From Cycloclasticus sp. (GTDB taxonomy: Bacteria > Pseudomonadota > Gammaproteobacteria > Methylococcales > Cycloclasticaceae), in contig JBFLJU010000001.1 in the NCBI GenBank assembly GCA_040743155.1, positions 1,116,001-1,180,000 on the forward strand: 64,000 bases of DNA, read 5' to 3'. Under the pieces are notes generated by a model. That model was not told where the DNA came from and did not search any database. It saw only the letters and a list, made by a program, of their open reading frames with translations. Position 1 is the first letter of the stretch; each line of letters starts with the position of its first letter. The translations under genes were made by a program, and so were the position numbers. Shown here piece after piece: positions 1 to 9,633 of the stretch.

Positions 1-1291
1 GCGGCCCAGTAATCGTAAACATATTTGGAAAACCATGCACCGATAAGCCCAAATAAGTCCGCGGCCCATCTGCCCAGTATTTTTGCAAACTCAGTCCGTT
101 ACGCCCTGTAATCCCCATTTTAAATAAGGAGCCTGTAAACGCGTCAAAGCCAGTTGCGTAAATTAAAATATCAAACTCATAACTGTTTTTTGAGGTTCTT
201 AACCCTTGAGCGGTTATTTCTTGTATTGGCGCACTTTTAATATCCACTAAAGTCACGTTATCACGATTAAATGCTTCGTAATAATGGGTCTCACAAGGCT
301 GACGCTTAATACCAAACAGTTGATCTTCTTCAGGGCAAAGTAATTCGGCTACGTTTGGGTTATTCACCCGTTCACGAATTTTAGAACGCAAGAAGTCAGC
401 TACCGTTTTATTGGCACCTTTGTCAGTGAGGATGTCTTGATAGCTGCCAAGCCAAATATTGAACCCTCCTTTTTCCCAACGCTTTTGATAGTGGTCTTCA
501 CGCTCTTCAGCTGAATCGGTCAAGGCTGATTCACGCTGTTGCATATACGGCATACCACCAAAAGAGTTCTGCTCGTCTTCCCTTAATTGCCGATAATTTG
601 CCTTAATTTCCTGTTCATTTTCTGTTGTCATTGGCCCGTTACATAACGGGCTTGTATAGTTTGCTGTACGTTGAAAAACTATTAACTGCTCACACTCTTC
701 AGCAATAACAGGAATGGCTTGAATAGCCGTTGCACCAGTCCCTATAATGCCAACTCTTTTACCTTTAAAATCAACACCCTTCGCCGGCCAACGGCTGGTG
801 ATATAGACATCACCCTTAAAGTCTTTTTGCCCTTGTATGACGGGAATGTTTGCAGAAGACAACGTGCCAACAGCCGGAATAAAGTACTGCGCACTATAGT
901 CGGTACCTGCCTCTGTTTTAATTAACCAACGTTTTGATTTTTCGTCGAAAATAGCCGACTGCACTTTAGTGTTAAAGCTGATATCTGCTTTTAAATTAAA
1001 ACGTGTTGCTACATACTCGAGGTATTCAAGTATTTCTGCTTGGCCCGCGTACTTTTCAGACCAGCTCCATTCTTGTTGTAACTCTTCTGAGAATGAAAAA
1101 GAATACTCATGACTAGCGATATCACAGCGCGCTCCTGGGTACCTATTCCAATACCATGTGCCGCCAACACCACTGGCATGTTCAATAGCGATTGCGTTTA
1201 GCCCAAGTTGATCACGTAACAAGTGCAACATATACAAACCTGCAAAACCAGCACCAACGATTAAAGCATCCACTTCTTTCACATTGCCCAC
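1..1291 (-). CDS. Baeyer-Villiger monooxygenase, 3' end outside the window
   Basis: FAD- and NADPH-dependent flavoprotein monooxygenase expected to insert oxygen next to a ketone. About 430 residues are visible; the C-terminus lies beyond the left edge. The N-terminus has the FAD-binding GAGFAG motif, then GGTWYWNRYPGARCD, and a second Rossmann motif GTGATA. The BVMO fingerprint region reads FKGDVYITSRWP, so the usual His (FxGxxxHxxxWP) is Ile. It is closely similar along its whole length to the gene just upstream, so the pair is a tandem duplication. I place the start at a GTG at 1291, six bases after GGAG; a second in-frame GTG at 1282 is possible. It is the last visible gene of the atu-type operon. 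Ketone substrate unknown. Confidence 0.85.
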   Translation of the reverse strand, partial: MGNVKEVDALIVGAGFAGLYMLHLLRDQLGLNAIAIEHASGVGGTWYWNRYPGARCDIASHEYSFSFSEELQQEWSWSEKYAGQAEILEYLEYVATRFNLKADISFNTKVQSAIFDEKSKRWLIKTEAGTDYSAQYFIPAVGTLSSANIPVIQGQKDFKGDVYITSRWPAKGVDFKGKRVGIIGTGATAIQAIPVIAEECEQLIVFQRTANYTSPLCNGPMTTENEQEIKANYRQLREDEQNSFGGMPYMQQRESALTDSAEEREDHYQKRWEKGGFNIWLGSYQDILTDKGANKTVADFLRSKIRERVNNPNVAELLCPEEDQLFGIKRQPCETHYYEAFNRDNVTLVDIKSAPIQEITAQGLRTSKNSYEFDILIYATGFDAFTGSLFKMGITGRNGLSLQKYWADGPRTYLGLSVHGFPNMFTITGP

Positions 1292-1360
1292 TAACTTCTC
1301 CTGTTTATTTAAACTTTTCAGCCATGTTATTCGCCTTTCATAAACATACAAGTTTATCAA

Positions 1361-2965
1361 TTAAGCTAACTTAAAGCCCTCATAACCATTTGCGGCCTTT
1401 TCAAAAATAATATCTCTATAAGCCCCGCAACCGCCAACATACACCATAAACACCTTAGGCTTACCTGGGATATTTGCTCCCATATACCAAGAATCTGCTT
1501 GGGGAAAAAGTGTCGTATCGGCCAATTCCACGGTATGTTTGACCCAGTCATTTTCATGCACTAAATCTGCTTCAATTTCACTGATTTTTTGCTGGTTCAT
1601 TTGTTCAATACAAGCCGCTATCCACTCACAATGACATTCGATAGAAACAGGCATGTTTGATAAGACAGACGGGCTTTGCGGTCCTGTCACCGTAAACATA
1701 TTAGGAAACCCGTGCACCGTCAAACCTAGGTATGTACGTGGCCCATCTGACCAACAGTCTTTTAAATCTTGCCCATTTCGCCCCTTAATACCCATCTTGA
1801 ACAAAGAGCCCGTAAACGCATCGAAACCTGTCGCGTAAATTAAAACATCAAACTCAAAACTCTGTTCTCCCGTGTCCAAGCCGGATTCTGTTAACGTTTG
1901 AATCGGCGCACGCTTGATATCAACCAAGGTGACATTGTCGCGATTAAACGCTTCGAAATAATTAGTTTCACATGGTTGGCGTTTTATTCCATACAGCTGG
2001 TCTTCTTGTGGGCAAAGTAACTCCGCAATTTGTGGGTCATTCACGCGTTCGCGAATTTTTTTACGAAAAAAATCAGCCGCCGTTTTGTTAGCCGCTTTGT
2101 CAAACAATATATCTTCATAACTAGCCATCCAAATACCAAACCCTTTGGTATCCCAAAGCTGTTGATAATGAGCGTCCCTGTCTTCTGCGGAGTCGGCCAA
2201 TGCAGAAGGTCTTACCCCTTCGAATGACATCCCTGCATAGGAACTTCTTTCTACCTCACGACGCGCATCATAATTTGCCTTTATTTCACGCTCTTCATCG
2301 GCTGTCATTGGGCCATTATGCAAGGGGCAGGTGTAATTTGCCGTTCGTTGAAATACCGTTAAGCTGTCACATTGTTCTGCAACCACTGGTATAACTTGAA
2401 TAGCTGTTGCGCCGGTTCCTATGATGCCAACTTTCTTTCCTTTAAAGTCAACGCCTTCAGCCGGCCATTTCCCTGTTATGTAAACATCACCTTTAAAAGC
2501 ATCTTGTCCCTCTATGAAGGGGATATTAGCCGACGATAAGGTACCAGATGCTGGGATGAAATACTGCGCATTGAATTGCTGACCGTCCTTTGTTGCTATA
2601 TTCCAGCGTTTTGTTTGCTCATCATAAACCGCCGATTCCACAGTTGTATTAAGCTGGATATCTTTGTTTAAATCAAAACGCTCTGCTACATGTTCTAGAT
2701 ACTGCAGTATTTCAGGCTGCGAAGCGAACTTTTCAGACCACTGCCATTCCTGCTGTAATTCCTTAGAAAAAGAAAATGAATATTCATGACTTGCAACATC
2801 GCAACGTGCACCGGGATATCTATTCCAATACCAAGTGCCACCAACACCACCAGCCAAATCCACTACAGCAACGTTTAACCCTTGCTTATCACGTAATAAA
2901 TGCAATAAATACATGCCGGCAAAGCCAGCCCCAACGATTAAAACATCAACTTTTTTTATGGTCAT
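1361..2965 (-). CDS. Baeyer-Villiger monooxygenase (tandem paralog)
   Basis: A 534-residue flavoprotein monooxygenase, normal length for cyclohexanone-monooxygenase-type BVMOs (about 540). FAD motif GAGFAG is near residues 12-17, and the second nucleotide-binding motif GTGATA lies near residue 185. The fingerprint reads FKGDVYITGKWP, with Ile where the family has His, as in its tandem copy downstream. Other family blocks (GGTWYWNRYPG, YATGFDAFTGS) are intact, so this is a full-length enzyme and not a decayed one. It lies 77 bases after an acyl-CoA dehydrogenase and 69 bases before the second copy, at the end of the atu-like operon. Likely role is oxygenation of a ketone intermediate of terpenoid breakdown; loss of the fingerprint His could change rate or NADPH handling. 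Confidence 0.88.
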   Translation of the reverse strand: MTIKKVDVLIVGAGFAGMYLLHLLRDKQGLNVAVVDLAGGVGGTWYWNRYPGARCDVASHEYSFSFSKELQQEWQWSEKFASQPEILQYLEHVAERFDLNKDIQLNTTVESAVYDEQTKRWNIATKDGQQFNAQYFIPASGTLSSANIPFIEGQDAFKGDVYITGKWPAEGVDFKGKKVGIIGTGATAIQVIPVVAEQCDSLTVFQRTANYTCPLHNGPMTADEEREIKANYDARREVERSSYAGMSFEGVRPSALADSAEDRDAHYQQLWDTKGFGIWMASYEDILFDKAANKTAADFFRKKIRERVNDPQIAELLCPQEDQLYGIKRQPCETNYFEAFNRDNVTLVDIKRAPIQTLTESGLDTGEQSFEFDVLIYATGFDAFTGSLFKMGIKGRNGQDLKDCWSDGPRTYLGLTVHGFPNMFTVTGPQSPSVLSNMPVSIECHCEWIAACIEQMNQQKISEIEADLVHENDWVKHTVELADTTLFPQADSWYMGANIPGKPKVFMVYVGGCGAYRDIIFEKAANGYEGFKLA

Positions 2966-3042
2966 TAACGCTCCCTATTATTGTTTGCCTGGTTTTCTGT
3001 TGTTTTAGGCACAGACTCTGCCAAACAGAAAAAAATGTAATT

Positions 3043-4209
3043 TTATTTATATTGCAGTGCTATCTTGCCTACTTTCTCACGAGAAATTACAGTTTTCATA
3101 ATTTGCGCAGTACCGTCACCAATTTGTAAGCCCATCACATCTAACATCCTTTGTTGGTGCGGTAAATCGGTGGTATAGCCGTAGTGTCCACTAAGTAGCA
3201 AGCAGTTTTGTAAAATCTCTGTCGCGTACTTTGGCCCCATCCATTTCAATATAGCGGCTTCTTTAGTATGTTTATGTCCACCATCGCGTAGCCTGAGTGT
3301 TTGATACGCCAGCGCACGTAATACTTCCAACATGCTTTCATGCTCAGCCAACGGAAAGGAAACGCCTTGGAATTTCACCAATGGTGTGCCAAAGGCTTCA
3401 CGTTGTTGAACATATTCCCAAGTTTCATCAACCGATACTTGCGCCGTGCCTACACACTGCAAAGCAATTAAGATTCGACTCAGGTCAAAACCCACCATTA
3501 TTTTGGTGAAGCCCTCATTTTCATTACCGATTAAAGCCGATGCAGGTATTTCAACGTTATCAAAAAACACCGAACCACGGCCAACTGGTTTGGTGCCAAT
3601 ATCGTCAAACTCGGTTCGCGTAATACCCGGCAAGTCTAAATCAACTAAGAATGCAGAGACGCCATAAGGGCCAGATTCCACTGTGCCCGTTCGAGCAAAC
3701 ATCAACACATTATCAGCCTGCGTCGCATAGCTCATAGAGGTTTTTTCGCCATTTAAAATATAACCGGTATCGGTACGCTCGGCTTTTAAGATTAAATTAC
3801 CGGCGTCGGATCCGCCTCGCGGTTCGGTTAAGGCTAAACCGGTAATAATTTCACCCGACGCGATCTTTGGTAACACATCTTGCTTCATTTCTTCTGAAGC
3901 AAAGCGCATCAGTACATCACTCATCAGAGGGCAGGTCATGTTCATATAGCTCAAGTTAAAGTCACCATACGCGATAGCTTCACCAATCAAACCATTCACA
4001 AAACTTGATGCCCCGATACCGCCGTACTCCTCTGGTATATTCGGTGCTAATAACCCCAGCTCACCCATTTCACTAATAAGCCCACGATCTAGTGTGGAGT
4101 TACTATCGATGGCACGTTCACGATACCCTTCGTATAGCCTTTCTTTTGCGAAACGCTGAGCCATCTCTTGGATCATTTTCTCATCTTCATTTAGTAGTGC
4201 TGGGTTCAT
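3043..4209 (-). CDS. acyl-CoA dehydrogenase, cyclohexanecarboxyl-CoA/citronellyl-CoA dehydrogenase-like
   Basis: FAD-dependent acyl-CoA dehydrogenase of 388 residues, the usual size. The middle domain has the LTEPRGGSDA block, and the C-terminal helical domain carries QQREAFGTPL and a GDGTAQIMK end motif. It would introduce an alpha-beta double bond in an acyl-CoA and pass electrons to ETF. The sequence reminds me of the AliB type that acts on cyclohexanecarboxyl-CoA, and it directly follows an AliA-like CoA ligase (28-base gap). This is a recollection, not a search. A strong AGGAG-type ribosome site precedes the ATG at 4209. It is the second acyl-CoA dehydrogenase of the operon besides AtuD, so the pathway probably has two distinct dehydrogenation steps. 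Confidence 0.85.
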   Translation of the reverse strand: MNPALLNEDEKMIQEMAQRFAKERLYEGYRERAIDSNSTLDRGLISEMGELGLLAPNIPEEYGGIGASSFVNGLIGEAIAYGDFNLSYMNMTCPLMSDVLMRFASEEMKQDVLPKIASGEIITGLALTEPRGGSDAGNLILKAERTDTGYILNGEKTSMSYATQADNVLMFARTGTVESGPYGVSAFLVDLDLPGITRTEFDDIGTKPVGRGSVFFDNVEIPASALIGNENEGFTKIMVGFDLSRILIALQCVGTAQVSVDETWEYVQQREAFGTPLVKFQGVSFPLAEHESMLEVLRALAYQTLRLRDGGHKHTKEAAILKWMGPKYATEILQNCLLLSGHYGYTTDLPHQQRMLDVMGLQIGDGTAQIMKTVISREKVGKIALQYK

Positions 4210-4237
4210 TCTTCTCTCCTTCTGTATCAGCTAAAAA

Positions 4238-5860
4238 CTATAGTTCTTTAGCCATTTCTCTTAATTTAAATTTTTGTATCTTACCGCTCGCTGTTCTTGG
4301 CATCGCGTCAAGTATTTGCAAAGACTCAGGCCAATAACTCTTACTAATACCCTCACCGGCCAGGTAATTTTTTATCGCCTCTAATTCAAATAATTCGCCA
4401 TCGCGTAAGGTAATAAAACAGCAAGCCCGTTCGCCTAAACGCTCATCTGGTTTCGCCACAACGGCTGTGTCTTGCACACTTGGGTGACGATAAAGTGCAT
4501 TTTCCACCACCGCGACGGGGATATTTTCGCCACCACGGATGATGATATCTTTCGATCGCCCAGTAATTCGTATGTATTTTTGATGGATAATAATCGCCAA
4601 ATCACCGGTTTCAAACCAGCCATCGGGATCAGTATCATAGGCTTCTGGGCATTTCAAATACCCTACAAAGTTACCCGCGCCACGTGTTTGTAAACGCCCT
4701 TCTTGACCATCTGCTAGAGGATCGCCATCCATATTGACTACACGAACTTCAGTTCCGTCATATGGACAACCGTCTGTTTCAAATACTTTTTCTTCTGAGT
4801 CACTAAGCAAAGTTGTCGTTACGGCTGACATTTCTGTCATACCCCACACCGTCATTAAGTTTAGGTTTAAACGCTTTGAAGCACTGCGTCCAATCGCAGG
4901 TGGCACTGGCGCGCCACCACAAACAAACAACCTAAAAGCATCGTGATTACAGTCAGCTAAATCCTTTGATTCACTTAAGTCCGACAGAAAGGGTGTCGCT
5001 CCCATGGTAAAAGCCACCTTTTCATCCCGGATAATTTTCCAAGCGGCAGATGCGTCCCATTGATCTAACAAAACGGTCGTTGTGCCCAACATAATCGGCA
5101 GACTAACGCCGAACATTAAACCGGTCATATGTGCCGTTGGTGAGCCCATAAAAATCGTTTCATTATGATCCAACTGAGTCCTGCCAATAAATTGCCGTGC
5201 GGCATATTCATGGGTATTTGACGTATGCATCACGCCTTTCGGTGAACCGGTGGTACCCGAGGTGTACATCAATAAAAAGACGTCATTCGCTGCTAGTTTA
5301 CGTGCATCAAATTGCGCCCGGTCAGCGTCATTCACTGTGTCGACCATAAACGGTTCAAAACCATCTTCAGCCAAAATACAAACGTGCTCTAAGCAAGGCA
5401 GAGAGTCACTGATACCGTCCAACATCTCCGCGTGATCAAACCCTCTAAATTTGCTTGGCGCAAAAACAAGCTTCGATTCTGCAAAACCCAGCATATAGGA
5501 CAGTTCGCTTTCCCTAAAAATAGGCATCAGCGGGTTACTGACCGCACCAATTCGCATACAAGCCAAATAAACCACAACAAATTCCCACCAATTAGGCAGT
5601 TGAAATGAAACGATATCGCCCTTACTGATGCCTTTGCGCAATAGTCCTGCCGCGAGACGGTCGGATAGGATCAGTAGTTCCGCGTATGTTTTTACTTGCT
5701 TATCATTTGTTTCTTTACGGTACCCAACAACAGCAGGTTTATTGGCATTTTTAGCGGTGGCTAAATCGAAGAAATCTAACAGTGTTTTATCTCGCCAGTT
5801 TTTTGATTCCCGCATTGATTTAATGCGTTCATCCGACAAAATAGGATCAACGATAGACAT
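4238..5860 (-). CDS. AMP-forming acyl-CoA synthetase (terpenoid or alicyclic acid-CoA ligase)
   Basis: ANL-superfamily ligase of 540 residues that activates a carboxylic acid to its CoA thioester with ATP. Motifs seen in order: the P-loop-like [11 protein letters not shown] (around residue 200), the VWGMTEM motif, the GWFETGDL block, the hinge GRSKDIIIRGGENI, and the C-terminal catalytic Lys in RTASGKIQKF. It sits 14 bases after atuA with AAAGGAG ahead of its ATG. In Pseudomonas the atu cluster carries a ligase (atuH), so this is the natural candidate for activating the acid intermediate. The N-terminal style recalls cyclohexanecarboxylate-CoA ligase (AliA). The substrate is not determined. 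Confidence 0.87.
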   Translation of the reverse strand: MSIVDPILSDERIKSMRESKNWRDKTLLDFFDLATAKNANKPAVVGYRKETNDKQVKTYAELLILSDRLAAGLLRKGISKGDIVSFQLPNWWEFVVVYLACMRIGAVSNPLMPIFRESELSYMLGFAESKLVFAPSKFRGFDHAEMLDGISDSLPCLEHVCILAEDGFEPFMVDTVNDADRAQFDARKLAANDVFLLMYTSGTTGSPKGVMHTSNTHEYAARQFIGRTQLDHNETIFMGSPTAHMTGLMFGVSLPIMLGTTTVLLDQWDASAAWKIIRDEKVAFTMGATPFLSDLSESKDLADCNHDAFRLFVCGGAPVPPAIGRSASKRLNLNLMTVWGMTEMSAVTTTLLSDSEEKVFETDGCPYDGTEVRVVNMDGDPLADGQEGRLQTRGAGNFVGYLKCPEAYDTDPDGWFETGDLAIIIHQKYIRITGRSKDIIIRGGENIPVAVVENALYRHPSVQDTAVVAKPDERLGERACCFITLRDGELFELEAIKNYLAGEGISKSYWPESLQILDAMPRTASGKIQKFKLREMAKEL

Positions 5861-5874
5861 ATTTAGCTCCTTTA

Positions 5875-7665
5875 TTATTTCTGCAACAGCCCTTTAGGTA
5901 CTCTTACGGGCATGGTTAAAATTTGTTGCGCATAGGTTTTACCTTGTACATCTATATTCATAGAGCTGACACCGCCGCCGCCTAACGCATCGTATAGGAA
6001 GAAATTAAAGGCTTGAATACCCGGCAAATAAAACCGTTCAACATGGCCATTTAATATGTGTGAAAACCACTCAGCTACTGCATCTGAGCTCAAAGACTGA
6101 CTGATATATGCCATATATTCTGGCTTCCGCGCGATCACACCAATATTGGCAAAACGCCCCTTATCGCCACTGCGTGCAACGGCTAATTCTAGCAGTGGCA
6201 CTTCTTCCATTTCGTCACCGATTGTTGCCTCTAATGGGTCAGAAACACGGTCAATTTGCTGCGCGTCAAATGCTATTCCCTTTGCTTTTGGATAGCTTAT
6301 TTCATTACCATCGACCTCAACGATCGCGCTCGTCTCATCTTTGCCCAATAAAAAAGAATAGAGGCTGATCACAGGCGAAACTTTTGGCCTACCCGCTTCG
6401 CCAGCAGCACAGCGACCACCCGTCATATTCAAAATTACGCCCATCACCTCTCTAGAAAAAAGTGCAACCGCTTCCTTTTTATCGTGATGAACGGCCATTC
6501 GCAAAACAACTTCACGCAAAGCCTCGGGCGCATCAAAATGCGACTGATTCCATAATGCGTTAGCGCCTAACAAATTAACCGAGTGCTGTTTGAAGTCCCC
6601 GTAGCCTATTTCATCGAATAGAGCTTTACAGCGTTGCAAAATGGCATCCGCCGTTAACTGACCTTTTTTTAATATATCGAAACCCGTTAAAAGTTGCGTA
6701 TAAATAGCTCGGTAACCGTCTAAATAGGTCGCCGATACTTTGTATTGATCCGTTGCTGGGTAACCGATACCCCCTGTTACTAACACGCGATTAGCTGCCT
6801 GCTCAGTCAGTTCTACCTGAGAAAAGTCGCACACAACATCCGGTAAAAAGTATGCTTGTGGGTCGCCAATTTCATAAATTAATTGCTCGGCAACGGTTAG
6901 CTTCGAAACCAAGCCACCTGTTCCAGCGGCTTTAGTAATAACAAATTCACCACTTTCATCGCATTCAACGATGGGGTAACCCATGTCTGCCCAGCCATCA
7001 CAACTATCCTGCCAATCGGTGAAATTCCCACCCGTTACCTGACAGCCACACTCAATCAAATGGCCGGCTAAAGAACCCATCGATAATTTATCCAAATCAT
7101 CAACAGACCATTTGTATTCGTGAATTAAAACACCCAAGGTCGTTGCTGAATCGACAACTCGACCCGTGATGACGATATCCGCACCAGCATCTAACGCAGC
7201 GGCGAGCGGAAACGCGCCTAAATAGGCATTGATACTGGCTAATTTGTCTGGGAAAGGTGCGCCTGTTTCCATTTCGGTAACGCCCATTGCACGCAATTCT
7301 GCCTCTCGTGGTAACAAATTATCACCACTGACAACGCCAACTTTTAGCTTAATGCCTTGCTCGTCTAATATTGTTTGAATGGCCTCTTTACAAGCCGGTA
7401 AATTCACACCGCCTGCATTAGCCACCACTTTCACGCCACCTTCAGCGATGGCTTTTAGATTCGGCTTTAGAATTTGCTGAACAAAATCTGTGGCGTAACC
7501 CAGTTGCTCGGATTTAGATTTAGCATTAGCAAGCAACGACATGGTCACCTCTGCCAAATAGTCATACACCAAATAATCTACGTTACCTTTTTCCAATAAT
7601 TGCCTTGTCGCGTATGCACTATCGCCCCAATAACCAGATGCACCACCAATTTTAACTGTCTTCAT
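5875..7665 (-). CDS. atuA: acyclic terpene utilisation protein AtuA
   Basis: A 596-residue protein of the AtuA (DUF1446) family. The N-terminal part begins KIGGASGYWGDS, followed by VVANAGGVNLPACKEAI and VSGDNLLPRE; a smaller C-terminal domain starts around residue 490 with LELAVARSGDKG. AtuA is required for growth on citronellol/geraniol in Pseudomonas, but its reaction is not firmly assigned there. The gene lies 12 bases after the biotin carboxylase gene with an AGGA site before the ATG. Gene content (A, C, D, E, F together) makes the atu assignment strong even though the order differs from Pseudomonas. Confidence 0.85.
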   Translation of the reverse strand: MKTVKIGGASGYWGDSAYATRQLLEKGNVDYLVYDYLAEVTMSLLANAKSKSEQLGYATDFVQQILKPNLKAIAEGGVKVVANAGGVNLPACKEAIQTILDEQGIKLKVGVVSGDNLLPREAELRAMGVTEMETGAPFPDKLASINAYLGAFPLAAALDAGADIVITGRVVDSATTLGVLIHEYKWSVDDLDKLSMGSLAGHLIECGCQVTGGNFTDWQDSCDGWADMGYPIVECDESGEFVITKAAGTGGLVSKLTVAEQLIYEIGDPQAYFLPDVVCDFSQVELTEQAANRVLVTGGIGYPATDQYKVSATYLDGYRAIYTQLLTGFDILKKGQLTADAILQRCKALFDEIGYGDFKQHSVNLLGANALWNQSHFDAPEALREVVLRMAVHHDKKEAVALFSREVMGVILNMTGGRCAAGEAGRPKVSPVISLYSFLLGKDETSAIVEVDGNEISYPKAKGIAFDAQQIDRVSDPLEATIGDEMEEVPLLELAVARSGDKGRFANIGVIARKPEYMAYISQSLSSDAVAEWFSHILNGHVERFYLPGIQAFNFFLYDALGGGGVSSMNIDVQGKTYAQQILTMPVRVPKGLLQK

Positions 7666-7677
7666 TGTTATTTAATC

Positions 7678-9633
7678 CTATTCAGAAATTGCTACATCGA
7701 TCAGAGGAATACCTACCTCAACCTGCTGATCTACCATTACATAAACGTCACTCACGACGCCTGTTTGCTGCGCCGTCAACTCTTGAAACATCTTCATTGA
7801 CTCAAGCACAACCATCAGGTCGCCCTTACTCACCTTATCCCCTGTTTTAACTTTTACACCGGCAATGCGCCCACTCATCGGAGCCGTCAGGTTCGCGCCC
7901 AACTCTTCATCATCACGTTTTTCAGAAAACGATAATTTTTCAAATAACGCCACTTCTGAGCGGTTATCAATATAGACGTGTTGACGTTCATCAAGTGCTA
8001 CACACGCAGTTGAGAGAATGCCATTTATTTGGAGCGACAATTGCCCTTCTGTTTCAGCCAATATTTGAATGGTTTTTGTCTCAATATGCTCACTCTCAAC
8101 GGTGTATTTATCGGCCTCTTGTGAGACAGTAAAATCGACTAACACGTCTTGGAACCTCAACCTAACGGGCCAACTTAGAACGCCAGTGCTACGCCAACCG
8201 GTTGCACCGCTCGTGCGTGATAATACGATGGCTGCTATTGCCCACAACGAGTCCCTCGGTAAATAATTGCCCGCCTGTTCTTTAGCGGGCAAATGCTGCT
8301 CCTCAATATGGCGCGTGGTCGCGTTACCTTTAATAAACACAGGGTCATCCAATAACCCCAGTAGAAACTGTTTATTACTCGACAAACCAAGCAAGACGGT
8401 ATCTTTAAGCGCTCTTTTTAGGCGTCTGATGGCCTCTTCACGTGTACCACCGTAGGCAATCAACTTGGCGAGCATCGAGTCGTAATACGGGCTGATAATT
8501 TGGCCTTTAACCAAGCCATTATCGACACGGATACCTTTGCCAGTTGCTATTTTCCAATCTAAAACTTGCCCTGTTTGTGGAACAAACCCGGCGTCGCAAT
8601 CTTCAGCATACAGTCGAACTTCAATGGCGTGCCCTTGCAGTTGAATATCGTCTTGGCTCAGCGGTAAACGCTCGCCTGCAGCAACACGCAATTGCCACTC
8701 CACAAGATCTAAGCCCGTAATCAGCTCGGTGACTGGGTGCTCAACCTGTAAACGCGTATTCATTTCCAAAAAGTAAAACTCTTGGTCTTGGGTCAGCAAG
8801 AATTCAACGGTTCCAGCACCGGTATAATTCACCGCCTTAGCTGCCTGCACAGCCGCTTCACCCATTTTCTTACGTAACGCAGGAGAGACATCTGGCGCAG
8901 GTGCTTCTTCAATAACTTTTTGATTGCGACGTTGCATTGAGCAGTCCCGTTCACCAAGATAAACCGTATTGCCTGCTTGATCAGCAAACACTTGGATTTC
9001 GATATGCCGTGCCTGCTCAACACACTTTTCAAGCAATAGTTCAGAGGAACCAAAACTACTCAGTGCTTCTGCCCTTGCGGATTCAACTTCTGCTTTTAAT
9101 TTTTGAGCTTCTCTAACGATACGAATACCGCGGCCACCACCACCCGCTGCCGCCTTTACCATCACTGGATAACCGATCCTGTCTGCTTCTTGTTGCAGCA
9201 CTTGCTCATCATCAGATGGGCCATCATAACCAGGCACTAAAGGCACATCGGCATCCAACATTTTATGCCTTGCAACGGTCTTATTGCCCATCACTGCGAT
9301 CGCATGAGAGCTGGGGCCAATAAAAACCAATCCTGCTTCTTCACACCGACGTGCAAACTCTGTCGATTCTGATAAAAAGCCATAGCCCGGATGAATCGCC
9401 TCTGCGTTGGTTTTTTTGGCCGCATCGATGATGTTGTTAATATTAAGGTATGACTTATCAACCGACGACTCACCAATGCAAACCGCTGTATCCGCTAAGG
9501 ACACATGAAGTGCCGCACGATCAGCTTCACTGAAAACAGCAACCGTTTCGTAACCCATCTCTTTAGCCGTTTTAATTACCCGAACGGCAATTTCACCGCG
9601 GTTAGCAATCAATATGGTATTAAATTTATTCAT
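7678..9633 (-). CDS. atuF: geranyl-CoA carboxylase biotin-containing alpha subunit (AtuF-like)
   Basis: A 651-residue biotin carboxylase fused to a biotin carrier domain. Visible are the N-terminal ILIANRGEIAVRV, the ATP-grasp loop with a Gly-rich AAAGGGGRGIR, the MNTRLQVEHPVTE catalytic block, and the biotinylation motif ESMKM with Lys near residue 614. It carboxylates biotin with ATP and bicarbonate and hands it to the AtuC-type carboxyltransferase. A stop codon directly abuts its ATG (zero spacing to atuE), indicating translational coupling. The window has a second, separate alpha subunit in the liu operon, so this one is expected to serve the longer 3-methyl-enoyl-CoA (cis-geranyl-CoA type). 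Confidence 0.85.
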   Translation of the reverse strand: MNKFNTILIANRGEIAVRVIKTAKEMGYETVAVFSEADRAALHVSLADTAVCIGESSVDKSYLNINNIIDAAKKTNAEAIHPGYGFLSESTEFARRCEEAGLVFIGPSSHAIAVMGNKTVARHKMLDADVPLVPGYDGPSDDEQVLQQEADRIGYPVMVKAAAGGGGRGIRIVREAQKLKAEVESARAEALSSFGSSELLLEKCVEQARHIEIQVFADQAGNTVYLGERDCSMQRRNQKVIEEAPAPDVSPALRKKMGEAAVQAAKAVNYTGAGTVEFLLTQDQEFYFLEMNTRLQVEHPVTELITGLDLVEWQLRVAAGERLPLSQDDIQLQGHAIEVRLYAEDCDAGFVPQTGQVLDWKIATGKGIRVDNGLVKGQIISPYYDSMLAKLIAYGGTREEAIRRLKRALKDTVLLGLSSNKQFLLGLLDDPVFIKGNATTRHIEEQHLPAKEQAGNYLPRDSLWAIAAIVLSRTSGATGWRSTGVLSWPVRLRFQDVLVDFTVSQEADKYTVESEHIETKTIQILAETEGQLSLQINGILSTACVALDERQHVYIDNRSEVALFEKLSFSEKRDDEELGANLTAPMSGRIAGVKVKTGDKVSKGDLMVVLESMKMFQELTAQQTGVVSDVYVMVDQQVEVGIPLIDVAISE

